DNA from: Phalacrocorax aristotelis
Taxonomy: Eukaryota; Chordata; Aves; Suliformes; Phalacrocoracidae
Assembly (NCBI RefSeq): GCF_949628215.1
Contig: NW_027441200.1
Location: 48,826 to 112,825 of the forward strand
Direction: 5' to 3'
Length of the DNA: 64,000 nucleotides
Below are positions 48,301 to 58,243 of this stretch, piece after piece. Position 1 is the first letter of the stretch, and each line of letters opens with the position of its first letter. Below the pieces are notes generated by a model. The model was not told where the DNA came from and did not search any database. It was given only the letters and a program-made list of their open reading frames with translations. The translations under genes and the position numbers were made by a program.

Positions 48301-49191
48301 CTGCTATGTTTTATTGCCCAGTTTCCTCCCTCTCTGTCTTGGTAGCCCATTGCTGTTGGTTTTTTCACTTGTTTCTTCGTTTGTCTCTGTCTGCCTCCCA
48401 GTGCCTGATCTTTAATTCCTCCTTCCCCGTAGGCCACTGTTCCTTTTTTCCATACTACATTGTGTTCTCTTTGGCCTCCTTTTCTTATTCATCGGTTCCC
48501 TCCTCGCTGCCCCGTGGCCCGTCCCCATTTTATTGTTGCCTGTCTCTCCCTCTCTCTGGCTTCTTGCCCCTGTTTTTAAACTTCCTGCCTCTCTTCCCTG
48601 TTGGCCGTGTGATCTTTAGCCTTTCTCCATCTCTTTCTGCCCAGCTCTCTGTGTCTATCGTTAATTCTTCCCTCTCTGCCCTGTAGCCTGTAGCTTTTGT
48701 CCTTTCTGGCTTCCCCATGTCCCTATTTTAGAACTGTTTTGCTCTTCTTTCTGTACGCATTGCGATTCCTTTTGCTCTCCATCTCCCTTTTGGTGTATTT
48801 TCTTTTTCCTCTGGCTCCCTGTCCCTAATGGTTAATTCTCTCCCTGCTCATGCTCTGTACCACGTAGCCCCATGGTTTGTTTTGTGGTGTTCCCTACCCC
48901 GGCCCCTTCCCTCCGTCGTTGGCTCTCTCGGCTCCCTGTCCCCGTGGCTTCATTCTTCCCTCTCTGCCCTGTTCTTGTCGCTTTTCTTGTCTTTCTCCAT
49001 CTCGCTCGGTTCAGCTTTCTGCCCCTATTCTTCTTTCCTCACTCGCTGTCGTGCTGCCTGCCCCAGGTTCTTTGTGCGTTTCCAGCCTGCTCCTCATCCT
49101 TCTTTGTTGGTCTCTGTCCTGCTCTTCCCTCTTTCTGCTGCCTCTCTTCCCCTCTCTCTGCTGCTTTTATCTTCACATCCGTCAGGCTCCC
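45303..49191. repeat. Last tandem monomers on the right side
   Basis: Phase points at 45916, 46887, 47858 and 48828 give units of 971, 971 and 970 bp. The first three are the second copy of the 13.04-kb super-repeat (45916-48827). The last, at 48828, is visibly more diverged from its counterparts. Confidence 0.92.
45916..48827. repeat. 13.04-kb super-repeat, three-monomer part, copy 2
   Basis: This repeats 32874-35785 at an offset of 13042 bp with only scattered changes (for example CCCCGTGTCC near 47745 in place of CCCCATGTCC). Confidence 0.85.
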
Positions 49192-49472
49192 TGTCCTTCT
49201 CTGGCCATCCTGTTCCCTGCCTCGTGCCTTCTCACTACAGGCACACACGCTCCCCCCGCCCCCGTCCAGCCGCATGCTGCTTTTCTCTTCTCTCCTCCTA
49301 CTGTCCTGTGCCCTGCTCCTCACCTTTGGTGGCCTCCCCCTCTGCCCAGCAGCCCGTCGCTCCAGGAGCCAGGCGACCGACGGTCCGCTCCCTGCCAAAC
49401 CAGGACAAGCGCGTGCCGTGGTTTAGCCCCAGCTGGCAACTCTGCACCAGGGAGTTGCTTGCTCACTCCACC
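49192..49472. repeat. Truncated fifth cassette, right edge of the array
   Basis: The left 280 bp of the cassette are present with numerous differences from copies 1-4. They include the first ~59 bp (49414-49472) of fossil LTR A in the same antisense orientation. Similarity then stops abruptly at CTCACTCCACC. As at the left edge, the array ends inside an LTR and the terminal copy is the most diverged. Confidence 0.8.
49414..49472 (-). mobile_element. LTR type A stub
   Basis: Only the terminal ~59 bp corresponding to the left border of LTR A at 20496 are present, followed by unrelated pyrimidine-rich DNA. Confidence 0.75.
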
Positions 49473-50127
49473 CGCTATGCTTTTCCCGGTCTCTGTCTAC
49501 CTCCTTGCCTGTCCCTGCCTCTGTCTGCTTTTCGGGCTGCACAGTTTTCCAAAGCTTTTTTGGTCTTCTGCCAATACTGCCCTGCACCCCGTCGCCTTCT
49601 GTGTGGCCTTCCTATGCCTCTCCTTTTCTGGCTCCACACCCGCTATTATTTCTTTCTTCCCTATTACTTGTAAAAATTGCATTTCCAGGTCTGCCTCTAC
49701 CCAGCGACCTATCTCCATTGAAGTGACTCCCTCTGCTCTGCCCCGGCTTGCTCTTCCTACGTCCTTTCTCTGTGGCCATCTATCCGTCTCCCTCTCTTGA
49801 TATTTAACTTCTACCCATGTGGCCAGAACCCCGTTGATTTTTACATTTGCGCTGTCTGTCTACGTTCACTTCCGCATCCACGTTTGTTTCTTCCTGCCTG
49901 TCCTCAACTAAATCACTTTTTCAGTTTTGTTTGTCTTCACTGATTTAGTTTGCGGACCCTATTTCTTACTTTTTCCTGTCTGTCCCTTACCCCATTGCTT
50001 TTAAAATTCTCTTTCTAGGTTTAGTTTTACAAAGCTGCCAATCCCTAATTTTAAGGGTTATTTGTTGTTCGTGCACCCCATTGCTTTTAAAATATTTTAT
50101 CAAGGCCACTGTTTATTTTTTTAATAG
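49473..50127. repeat. Old pyrimidine-rich sub-repeats
   Basis: C+T-rich on +, becoming T-rich toward the right. Two ATTGCTTTTAAAAT phrases, near 50000 and 50080, are 80 bp apart, so the ~80-bp sub-repeat continues here in decayed form. The interval is cut off by the CR1 insertion at 50128. Confidence 0.6.
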
Positions 50128-50792
50128 ACTTAAGGTTGGAAAAGACCTGTGATATCATTGAGTCCAGTCATCAACCCCACACTACCATGGCTCCTAAAGC
50201 ACGTCCTCAAGTGCCACGTATATGCATCTTTTGAACGCCTCCAGGGAGGGCAACTGCACCACCTCTCTGGGCAGCCTGTTCCAATACCTGATGACTCTTC
50301 AGGTAAAGAAATTTTTCCTAATACCCTATCTGATCATTCCCTGATGGAGCTCGACACCATTTCCTCTTGTCCAATCGCTAGCTCATTGGGAAAAGGAACC
50401 TACACCCAGTTCACTACAACCTCCTTTGAGTCTTCTCTTCTGCAGACTTAAACCACCCCAGTTCCCTCAGCCGCTCTTCATAAGGCTTGTTTTCCAGACC
50501 CTTCCCCAAGCTTTGTTGCCCTTCTCTGGACATACTCCAACTACTCAATGTCCTTTTTGTCCTGAAGGGCCCAAAAGGGAACACGATACTCAAGGTACGG
50601 CCTCACCAGTGCCAAGTCAGGGGTACGATCACTTCCCTACTCCTGCTGGCCACACTATTTTTGATACAAGGCAGGACCCCAGCGGCCTCCTTCCCAACCC
50701 AGGCAGACTGCTGCCTCACGTTCAGCCGGCTGTCAGCCGGCACCCCCGGGTCCTTCTCTGCCACACAGTTTTCCAGCCGCTATTCCCCAAGC

Positions 50793-51340
50793 CTATTGCA
50801 TCGGGTCGTTGTGACCCGAGCACGGGAGCCGGCACTCAGCCTTGTTAATTCTCATAGAGCTGACGTCAGGCCGTGGGTCCAGCCTGTCCAGATCCCTCTG
50901 CAGAGCCTTCCTACCCTCAGACAGATGAACACTCCCGGCCAACTTGGTATCATCTGCAAACTTACTGAAGGCACACTGTCCCCTCATTCAGATCATTGAT
51001 ATAGACATGGAACAAGACTAGTCCTAAAGTTGACCCCTGGGGAACAGCGCTCATGACCAGCCACAAATTTGATTTAACTTCTTTCACCACTACTCTTGGG
51101 GCTCAGCCATCCAGCTAGTTTTGTACTCAAAGAGTACACCTGTCCAAGCTAGGAACCACCAGCTTCTCCAGGAAAATGCTGTGGGAGACAGTGTCAAAGG
51201 CTTTACTGAAGTACAGGTAGATAACATCCACGGCCCTTCCCATATCCACTAGGTAGGTCACCCGGTCATAGAAGGAGACTGGGTTGGTCAGGCAGAACCT
51301 GCCTTTCAAGAACCTGCGGCGTCTGGGCCTGATCCCCTGG
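50793..51340 (-). pseudogene. CR1 ORF2 reverse transcriptase remnant
   Basis: Minus-strand translation gives YLYFSKAFDTVSHSI (near 51180-51230), the CR1 motif A region in which the catalytic Asp of YLDFSKAFD is Tyr. Further on (50940-50987) comes [14 protein letters not shown] with the FADD catalytic motif intact, then a CR1-typical [12 protein letters not shown] segment. The two lie in different frames or are separated by disruptions, so no functional enzyme is encoded. Confidence 0.88.
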
Positions 51341-51419
51341 TCATCCTGTACATGCCTGGTGAATGCACTGAAGGTGACCCATTACTACCCCGGTGATAAA
51401 CAGCCAGTCTACTAGAGAC

Positions 51420-52495
51420 TGAGGCCAAGAAGGCCTCAAGTACCTCAGTCTGTTCCTCAGTGGCAGCATTCCCCACCCCGGCCCCAATAGAGGATGGAGA
51501 TTCTCTTTGGCTCTCTTTCTGCTGTTAGCATATATGTACAAGCATGTTTTGTCATCTCTAACAACAGTGGCCAGTTGAGTTCTAGCTGGGCTTTTGCCTT
51601 CCTGGTTTGCTCTCCGATTGGCATAACAAGCTCTGTGTTCTGTTCTTGACTTGCCTACCCAGTCTTCAAAAGCAGTAAACTCTCCGTACCCCTCACCCCC
51701 CACCGAGCCACCGCAAAAGCTCTCTGTTCAGCCAGGCCTGTCATCTTCCTGGCCGTTTGTCTTACTACACACGGGGACAACCTGGTTCCGTACCTTCCAG
51801 ATTTCCTTCTTGAACGTCCAGCTTTCCAGGACCCCTTAGCCCTTCAGGACTTCCTCCCAAGGAACCCTTTTAACCAGCGTCCCGAAGAGTCCAAAGCCTG
51901 CCCTCCGCAAGTCCACGGTATAGATTTTGCCAGCCCCCCTTCCTTATTTTGCCAGGCATCAGGAATTCCATCAGGGTGCAGTCGCTAGACACAAAATGGC
52001 TTCCAACCCCCACATCTCCCACCGGTCCTTCTGTTTCTAAAGAGCAGGTCAGTCGAGGCACCTCCCCAGTAGGCTCATTTACCAGCTGCCTCAGGAAGTT
52101 ACCTTCCACGTGCTCCATGAACCTCCTAGACAGTTTCCTCTGCTGTGTTTTCTTTACAGCAGACATCTGGTAAGTTCAAGTGCCCTGTGAGAATAAGGGG
52201 TAGCAATTGGGAGAGTTCTGCCAGCTGCCTGTAGAATTCTTCAGCTACTTCTTCATTACAGTCAGGTGGTCTACAGCAGACCCCCAGCTGGATACCTGCC
52301 TCATTGGCCTTTCCCCTCATCCTTACCCATAAGCCATCAACCTCATCCTCCCAATCATTGATCTCTCTACAGCCAAAACACTACGTAACATACGGAGCCA
52401 CCCCACCACATCTCCTTCCTTGCCTAACCTTTCGTAAGAGATTAGAGCCGTCCGTCACAGCACTCGAATCGTACGAGGCATCCCACCGCATCTGG
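51420..52495 (-). pseudogene. CR1 ORF2 linker and endonuclease remnant
   Basis: Minus-strand pieces match the order expected in CR1 ORF2. A stretch containing GVCCRPPDCNEEVAEEFYRQ and LILTGHLNLPDVC (52130-52300) is the endonuclease region, where GDFNLPDVC is usual and the Asp is replaced by His. FMEHVEGNFLRQLVNEPTG follows (52050-52130), and then RANQEGKSPARTQLAT plus KRAKENLHPLLG (51480-51620). Frameshifts separate the pieces. Confidence 0.85.
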
Positions 52496-52893
52496 TGAGA
52501 AACCGTACTAGGAGCAGCTAAAGTCACTTGGTTTATTAAGCCTAGAGACAGGGAGACCTCATCTCAGTCTGCAGCTTCCTCACAAGGGGTGGAGGAGGTG
52601 CCAATCGTTTTTCTCCGGTGACCAACAATAGGACCTGAGGGAATGGCAGGAGGATGCGCCAGGGGAGGTTTACGGTGGGTATTAGGAAAAGGTTTTTCAC
52701 TCAGAGGGCCACGGAACACGGAACAGGCTCCCCAGGGAAGCAGGCACAGCGCCAAGCCTGACAATAATCAAGCAGCACTAGGGCAACACCATCGGAGGCG
52801 TGGGGTGAATTTGGGGTTGTCCTGTGCAGGGAAAGGAGTCGGACTCTAATCCTCGTGGGTCCCTTCTGACCCAGAACGTTCTATGATTCTGCG
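52496..52893 (+). mobile_element. Nested 5'-truncated CR1 copy
   Basis: About 400 bp in sense orientation: GGAGCAGCTAAAGTCACTTGG, ACCTCATCTCAGTCTGCAGC, GGAACAGGCTCCCCAGGGAAGC, and the terminal CTTCTGACCCAGAACG and TTCTATGATTCTG. These are the CR1 ORF2 end, 3' UTR and 3' tail. It interrupts the older antisense CR1 near its ARSTD segment, so it is younger than that element. The 5' truncation is typical of CR1 copies. Confidence 0.88.
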
Positions 52894-53150
52894 ATGTCTG
52901 CGACGGCAAGAAAATCAAAGCTATCCCGCTGCACGACAGCTTCTATCTCCTGCCTTACGGCATCCGTGCTGCGTGCATCGGGGTAGACACGCTCAAGCCG
53001 GGATGTCGATTTTGCCCTCGAGCTCGGCACGCCACCCCTAGGCTCTTCTTTAGCAAGCCTGGCTATATCCCTTTCCCTTCGAGTCTCCCTTAAAGCCGCC
53101 TCCCCGAGCCCTGCAAATTCCCAAGGAAGAATGCTTTTCCCCCTTTGAGA
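52894..53150 (-). pseudogene. CR1 ORF2 start region beyond the nested insertion
   Basis: On minus the segment reads approximately ARSTDAVRQEIEAVVQ then DSFDFLAVAD, which corresponds to the ARSMGNKQEELEA...ESYDLIAITE part of CR1 endonuclease. It continues the antisense CR1 on the far side of the sense insertion. Upstream the sequence resembles the leader preceding that domain. Confidence 0.75.
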
Positions 53151-54700
53151 TAGCAGAACTCCTTATTCAATCCCTTTTAATTTTTTTCCATTGGTACCGT
53201 AACCACCCTTGCTTTTATCGTGTTCTTTTTGTGTACTATTATCACCTTTGCTGTGGTCACTTGTTCATTTTCAGCATTTTCCTTAGCACCATCACTTTTT
53301 AAATTTTATGTCTGTGTTTTAATTCTGTTACTATTTTTTAGTTATTATTGTCTCTTAACCCCTTGGCTTTTAAAGTTTTCTACTTTTGTCTCTTTCGCTG
53401 GTGTTACTTCTCAATTATTTTTCTTTTTCATAGCGCTCTCGCTTTTTACATTTCCTTTTCGTGTCTTTTTTGGGGTCGCTGTCCCTATTTCATAAGATTG
53501 TCTTTATTTCCTAATACTCACTGCTTGCTAAGCATTCTTTCTACAGCAACCTCCGTTCCCTTTGCCGTCTTTGCAAAATTATTTCTCGTCTCTCTCTAGC
53601 GCCCTCGCTTTTTCCATTTTCTTTCTACCTCTCTTCTAGGTTACCGTCTCTGTTTTAATTTTTTTTCTTTTATTTCCCTATAAGCCCTTCCTTTTTAAAT
53701 GTTATTTGTAAGTTAACTCTCATTCCTTTGGAAGTTTTAAAAAATTATTTCTTCTATTTCACTAATGACCTTGCTTTTTCCACTTTCTACATTTCCATTT
53801 TACTTGACCTTTGCTATTTTTAAATTTTTTTCCTCATTTCTTGAATTGTATTTGCCTCTAAAATTTTGTATAATTTTATCTGGTGTCTTTATGTTTTAGA
53901 GTTATTTCTTGTCTTTAGTAGCAGTACCTTTGCTTTTATAATATTTTTCTATTTTTCATCCCTATTATTAATAGTTTGCTCTCGGTTTCCCTAATCCCCG
54001 TCATTTTTCAGATTTCTTCCTTTAGCCAGTGTCCTGTGCTTATTTTGCTCTGTTTTCTTTCAAGTATATGTCTTCCCTTAACACCATCACTTTACCAGTT
54101 TTCTTCATCCATCTCTGTTTGCTGTCCCTATGTGTTAAATTTTATCTTTATTTCCATAATCCCCCTTGCTTTTTAAACCTTTTCTATGCCAGTTTTAACT
54201 CCCTTTGCTGTCTTATTCTAAAATTACTTCTTCTCTTCCCTTAGCGTCACAGATTTTTAAATTTGCTTTCTCTTTTAGATTGCGGTCCCTGTTTATTTTT
54301 GCCCTTCCTGTTCCTAATGTGTTGCTTCCTAAGTGTTCTGTCTACTGTTATTCCCTTTGCTGTTTCTCAGAATTATTTCTTATCTTTCATTAGTACCGCT
54401 GCATTTTAACTTTCTTTTCGCTCCCGTTTCAGTTTGCTGTCTCTGTCTTTTCATTTTTCTCTTTGTTTTGCTAACGTCCCTCAGTGTTTAATTTTTTTTT
54501 TTTCTACATCTCCAATTCAGTTGGCCTTTGGTATTTATGTTTTTCCCTATTTCTTTACTATCAGTTTTTAACCTTTCTGCCTCATGTTATCCATTGGCCG
54601 TATTAGCACTTGAATCATTTCTTGTCTTTTGTTAGCGTCACAGCTTTTTAAATTTCTTCTTTTACCTCATCGTCCTTTTACCTCACCGTCTTAGACGTTC
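53151..54700. repeat. T-rich degenerate ~80-bp repeat (fossil of the array)
   Basis: The + strand is strongly T-rich. A phrase like GCTTTTTAAATTTTCT recurs near 53289, 53364, 53441, 53524, 53609, 53690, 53774, 54003, 54090, 54168, 54250, 54322, 54402, 54485, 54565 and 54642. Most spacings fall between 69 and 87 bp. This resembles the sub-repeat of the 946-bp monomer with much C to T decay. Several frames of 60-90 codons are low complexity and not called. Confidence 0.65.
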
Positions 54701-55960
54701 CCCAGCAGCACATTTTTGTGGCAAGCGCACCTCTCCCGAGACATCTGTTCCCAAAAAAGCGCAATCTTTTTCTTTTCTATGCCGTCTAGGATGCCTCCCG
54801 AGACCTTCCCTGTGCTCCACAGCATTTTGGTAGCATTTACTCTCCTTTTCAATCTCTTACCCCGCGAGCCTTTCGTGACTTCTCCGCTCCCAGTCGCCGT
54901 GCGTCCAGAGAGCCCCTTTGCGTCCCACAACCCTGTTTTAGCTCAGTAGCGGACTTTGGTCTTCCCTTGTTATCTCTGAACCCAGTCTTCGGGTTTGCTT
55001 GTGCCTCGGAGCGCTCCTAGCGTACCGTCTGCTGACTACGGTACCTCCGGCCGGTCCCCGGCTCCTGAGGAGATCTGTAATTTGGTCACACCCCTCCAGA
55101 CCGTATCCTCGTTTCCCAGAGCATTCTTTTGTCTCTGCGCCTCATCCGGGACCCCTCAGGGTGCCGCAACACCTATCGGTCCCCTTGAGGTCGCATTCTG
55201 CGCAGTTTTAGCTTTGCCGTGGCACTCGCACCCCTCTCTCGCCATCTGAAGGTTTCCCAAGTCTGTATATGCTGCGCACAGCAGTCATTCTGTCCTTTCT
55301 TCCTCCCGTTTGTGCCTCCATTTGTTCCCTGGCTCTCTCACGTTGCGTTTACTGAGCTCAGATGCCCTCTTGGATGTAATTGTCACATCCCCAAATACTT
55401 TTCTGTCTCTCTGCCTTCCTCAGGACATCTTCTATCCTAGTCACAGTCCTTTCCTAGACTTCCCTCAGGCTCCCGCTCCAAGGCTTCTTTGGTGTCTTGG
55501 GCTCCCTCGGCACTCCTCTGCTCCGTTTGCTGAGTTCCCGTGAGACATCCCCTATAGCCCAGGACCCTGTTCTAGCTCAGAAGGGCACTTTGCACCCCTC
55601 TTTACCCTCCAGCTCTATTCCTGAGCGGGTATCTGTCACCCTGATCCCCGTTTTTTCTCAATTCTTTGCCGCCCCCCTATTCCGGCTCCCCCGAGAATAT
55701 CTGTTAGTTTGGTGAATTCCCTTTTGAGCTTCCTGCATTCTCACCACTGCTTTAGTTTCTCTGGTCCATTAGAAACTATTCCTATCCCTGTGACAACGCC
55801 TCTTGTTCTGCCAGAACCTTTCCTAAAGCCATCGTTGTACTCTGCAGTAATTAATTTGTTTTCTGTCTTATTGTATGTTTCTCTTTGGTATCTGGTACCC
55901 CAAAAATGTCTACGGGTGGCTCTGATCGTCTCTTGAGATTCTTGGAGAATCAATAGCGTG
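54701..55960. other. Pyrimidine-rich stretch with loosely recurring phrases
   Basis: C+T-rich on +, without the regular TTTTTAAATTT anchors of the neighbouring interval. Phrases of the type CCGAGACATCT, TCAGGACATCT and GTGAGACATCC recur near 54737, 55420 and 55540, and GTTTTAGCTCAG or GTTCTAGCTCAG near 54935 and 55570. This suggests a decayed longer minisatellite. No coding or RNA gene is recognised. Confidence 0.45.
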
Positions 55961-57299
55961 GATCTATTTTTAGCAACACGCGTCTCAATGAGTTTTTATT
56001 GCACTTCCCCATTTATTCTTTATTTAGCTGCTTATATGCTCATTAGGACTCTTCATATAACTTTTGATACCATTCCTGTATTTCCCTTTTGTAATTTTTG
56101 TCCTTTGAGACTGCTATCAGTCTCTTAAGGAAATCAGTCAGAGAGTGTCAAAATTACTCTGAATTATCAGCGATTTATACAAAATAATTTTGTTTGAACC
56201 AGAGATTTAATTCACTTTGCCATTCAGTCATATCTAGACTATAGCTCTGCTAGTATGTAGATAGTACGTGTGGTTTTGCTAGAAATGAACCATAACCGTA
56301 TAACTCCTCTGTTTTACAGAAAAGTAAAACATACAACTAATGGTCATAATAGTGTTGTTATAATCCAGGAGCTGCTCTTCTATATAAATTAGTAAGACAT
56401 GGTTTTTCCCTGTATACATCCCAGGAAAATGAAATGCAATTTCTTACCTGGCTACATTGCTGATGCAATACACGAAGGTGAAGAAAAACAAACGGTAGTA
56501 TAATTGAAGTAAGAACCACTCTTTTAGTTTTCTTCCATGCTGTAAACATAAAGTACTCGAGAAAACTCCCTGCTGTTCCTTCAGCTGCCTTTATACCCTG
56601 TGGTGGTTCACCCCTCCCCTTTCCCAGGTGATTGTGGGAAGGGTGGCGGGCAGGGCCCGGGGTATATGAGCCACAGCCTCTGGGGAGGGAGCTCACTTTC
56701 TTCCTGGGTTTCTCCAGTGTGGGTGCTTTAGCGTTCCTGCACTTAATTGTAAGTTTTGAGCTGTTTAAATATTTTGGATAGGTATGTTTTGATATTTAAA
56801 GAAACGCAGGCGTTTGTGGGAGGTAAGGCTTTTAGAACTCGATAAGGGTTGGTGGCATTGAAATTTGAAAGATCATTTGTGTCTAAACTTATATGTTTTT
56901 CCTTATCTAATACTGTATTGGAGGCTCAGGTGTGGTAAGATGGCTCGATAGTATGTTGCTCTGTTATTTTTTTCTTTTTAGTTTTAAGTATGTTTCTTTT
57001 TATTATTGGAACTCTCAACTTTATTGAATCTTAAAATTATTTTCGTTAACTCTCTTGTGTAAGCTGGAAGGTGTTGACATTAACTGTTAAGGGTATTGAT
57101 AAGATGCGGTAGGGGTTAGGGTGAGTGTTCTGTATGCTTTTATGTATGGGAATTTATATATGCTGTTTCTTTGGGAAAAGAAGAGCAATACAAGTGGATG
57201 GTTAATATCCATAGACTTCTGTAAAACCCTGTGTAGCCTTGTGCAGAGCCAATAGCCAAAAGCAATGGGAAAGGTCAGTAACTTTAATAGTATTTTGTA
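55961..57299. other. AT-rich unique DNA
   Basis: No tandem repeat, transposon end or credible coding frame was found, apart from the promoter-like spot at about 56600-56750. This is the only substantial single-copy-looking interval between the two large arrays on the right side. Confidence 0.55.
56600..56752 (+). promoter_or_regulatory. Possible TATA-type promoter and first exon
   Basis: A short GC-rich patch in AT-rich surroundings contains GGGTATATGAGCC (TATA-like, 56663), a following GGGAGGGAGCTCACTTTC where initiation would be expected about 30 bp on, and a good donor ATTGTAAGTTTT near 56745. It points toward the 2138-bp repeat array. Its opening TGTGGTGGTTCACCCC also resembles the end of an avian LTR, so an LTR-derived origin is possible. 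Confidence 0.3.
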
Positions 57300-58141
57300 G
57301 ATGTTAAGGGGATGACTGTAGCTGGCAGCTAGAGTGCTAGCTGAGAGTACATCCTAACGGTCTTCGGGTTTGTACGTGTATAGGGTGTAATGCTTGAGTT
57401 AACGTACATCCTTTAACGGCAAGTGGTAGTTGGGCTCTACGTGGTATTCCTACATGGGAGCGAGACCTATGGATCGGTTAAGCTATTGCTGTGCATCCAG
57501 GTGACTTCCACCATGTTCTTTTTTTCCAGAGGCAGAGGAGGAGTTGTTCAGGGTGACAGAGGAAAGCCGGGGAAATGCTGTAAGAAGGTAGGCCAGTGTG
57601 TGGTATATAGAAGGAAGATGTGACTGACGGCTGAATGAGTCTGCAGTGTGTTTTGGGGGGTTAGAAGGCAGTAAGGAATGAGCCAAGTGTGAGCTGGACA
57701 CAGGAGGGGAGCGGAGCAGGATGAGAGGTGATCGGTGCGCTGAAGTAGCGGTTCTTTCTGAGGTGTTGTGTTGATAGCGAAGGTAAAAGTGACCTGTGTT
57801 ACTTGTGTGTTACAGGTGATGGGTGAGCCTCAAAGCGGCAGCTGGAACTGACAGAGGCTGGGCAGGCAAGCTGTCAAAGAGAACATGTGTGAGAACGGGA
57901 TTCGGCGTGGGTAGGTTGCTGTTCTGGGTAATATCGTAGCATGTATCTTCTTCCTTTAGTTTTTGCACCTGCTCCATGTAGGCTTCTTGGGAGAGACACG
58001 GTGTGGTGACGAGACCTCAGCGAAGGCTACGGTGAGCGGCGATGGGTGGGCTGAAGCGTAGCGATTCGTCCTGAGGTGTCGCGTCGCAGGTGGTTGTGAG
58101 CAACATGCATTTGGCTCTTGCAGGTGGTGGGCGAGCCGTAT
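57300..58141 (+). repeat. Diverged, rearranged head copy of the 2138-bp repeat
   Basis: 57300-57730 aligns by eye with 59100-59460 of the first full unit, with many substitutions. 57730-57900 aligns with the module at 59515-59680, 57955-58030 with the module at 59755-59825, and 58031-58141 again with 59515-59620. The exon-like module at 57540-57587 keeps its acceptor (TTTTTTTCCAG) and donor (AAGGTAGG) although the sequence around it has changed. The regular array begins at 58142. Confidence 0.75.
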
Positions 58142-58232
58142 CTGAAGGATGGGTGGACCGAGACTCTCGGCCCCTTGAAAGCTAAGTTGAGGCAACGGTG
58201 CTGAGGAAGGGGCTGCGGGAGGGAGGGGTTTT

Positions 58233-58243
58233 AAAGATGGCGC
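58233..58243 (+). promoter_or_regulatory. YY1-like site in the 2138-bp unit
   Basis: AAAGATGGCGC contains the YY1 core AAGATGGCG. Repeats are present in every unit at the same phase (60371 and 62509 regions). A second candidate, CAAGATGGC, lies at 59622-59630 inside an exon-like module. Confidence 0.5.

Larger units (their letters stand above)
50128..53150 (-). mobile_element. CR1 LINE, long but broken copy, interrupted by a second CR1
   Basis: The + strand starts with the reverse complement of the avian CR1 3' region (AAGGTTGGAAAAGACCTG, then CAACTGCACCACCTCTCTGG and GGCAGCCTGTTCCAATACC). Moving right it runs back through reverse transcriptase, endonuclease and the segment before ORF2. It lacks part of the reverse transcriptase (a jump near 51360-51420) and holds several frameshifts and stops. 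The 5' end is ill-defined near 53150. A sense CR1 (52496-52893) is inserted in the endonuclease part. The terminal 8-bp CR1 tail repeats are not preserved. Confidence 0.92.

Noticed and set aside
6075-48686. Recurring 138-codon and 62-codon frames in each monomer, on + and minus
   Set aside because: They are low-complexity products of pyrimidine- or purine-rich DNA, recur only because the monomer recurs, and overlap each other in several frames.
50149-50999. Frames of 100-170 codons on + at 50149-50999
   Set aside because: They are the antisense of CR1 ORF2 and its 3' region.
57113-57122. Telomere-like GGGGTTAGGG
   Set aside because: A single occurrence without tandem TTAGGG copies, so it is not an interstitial telomere.
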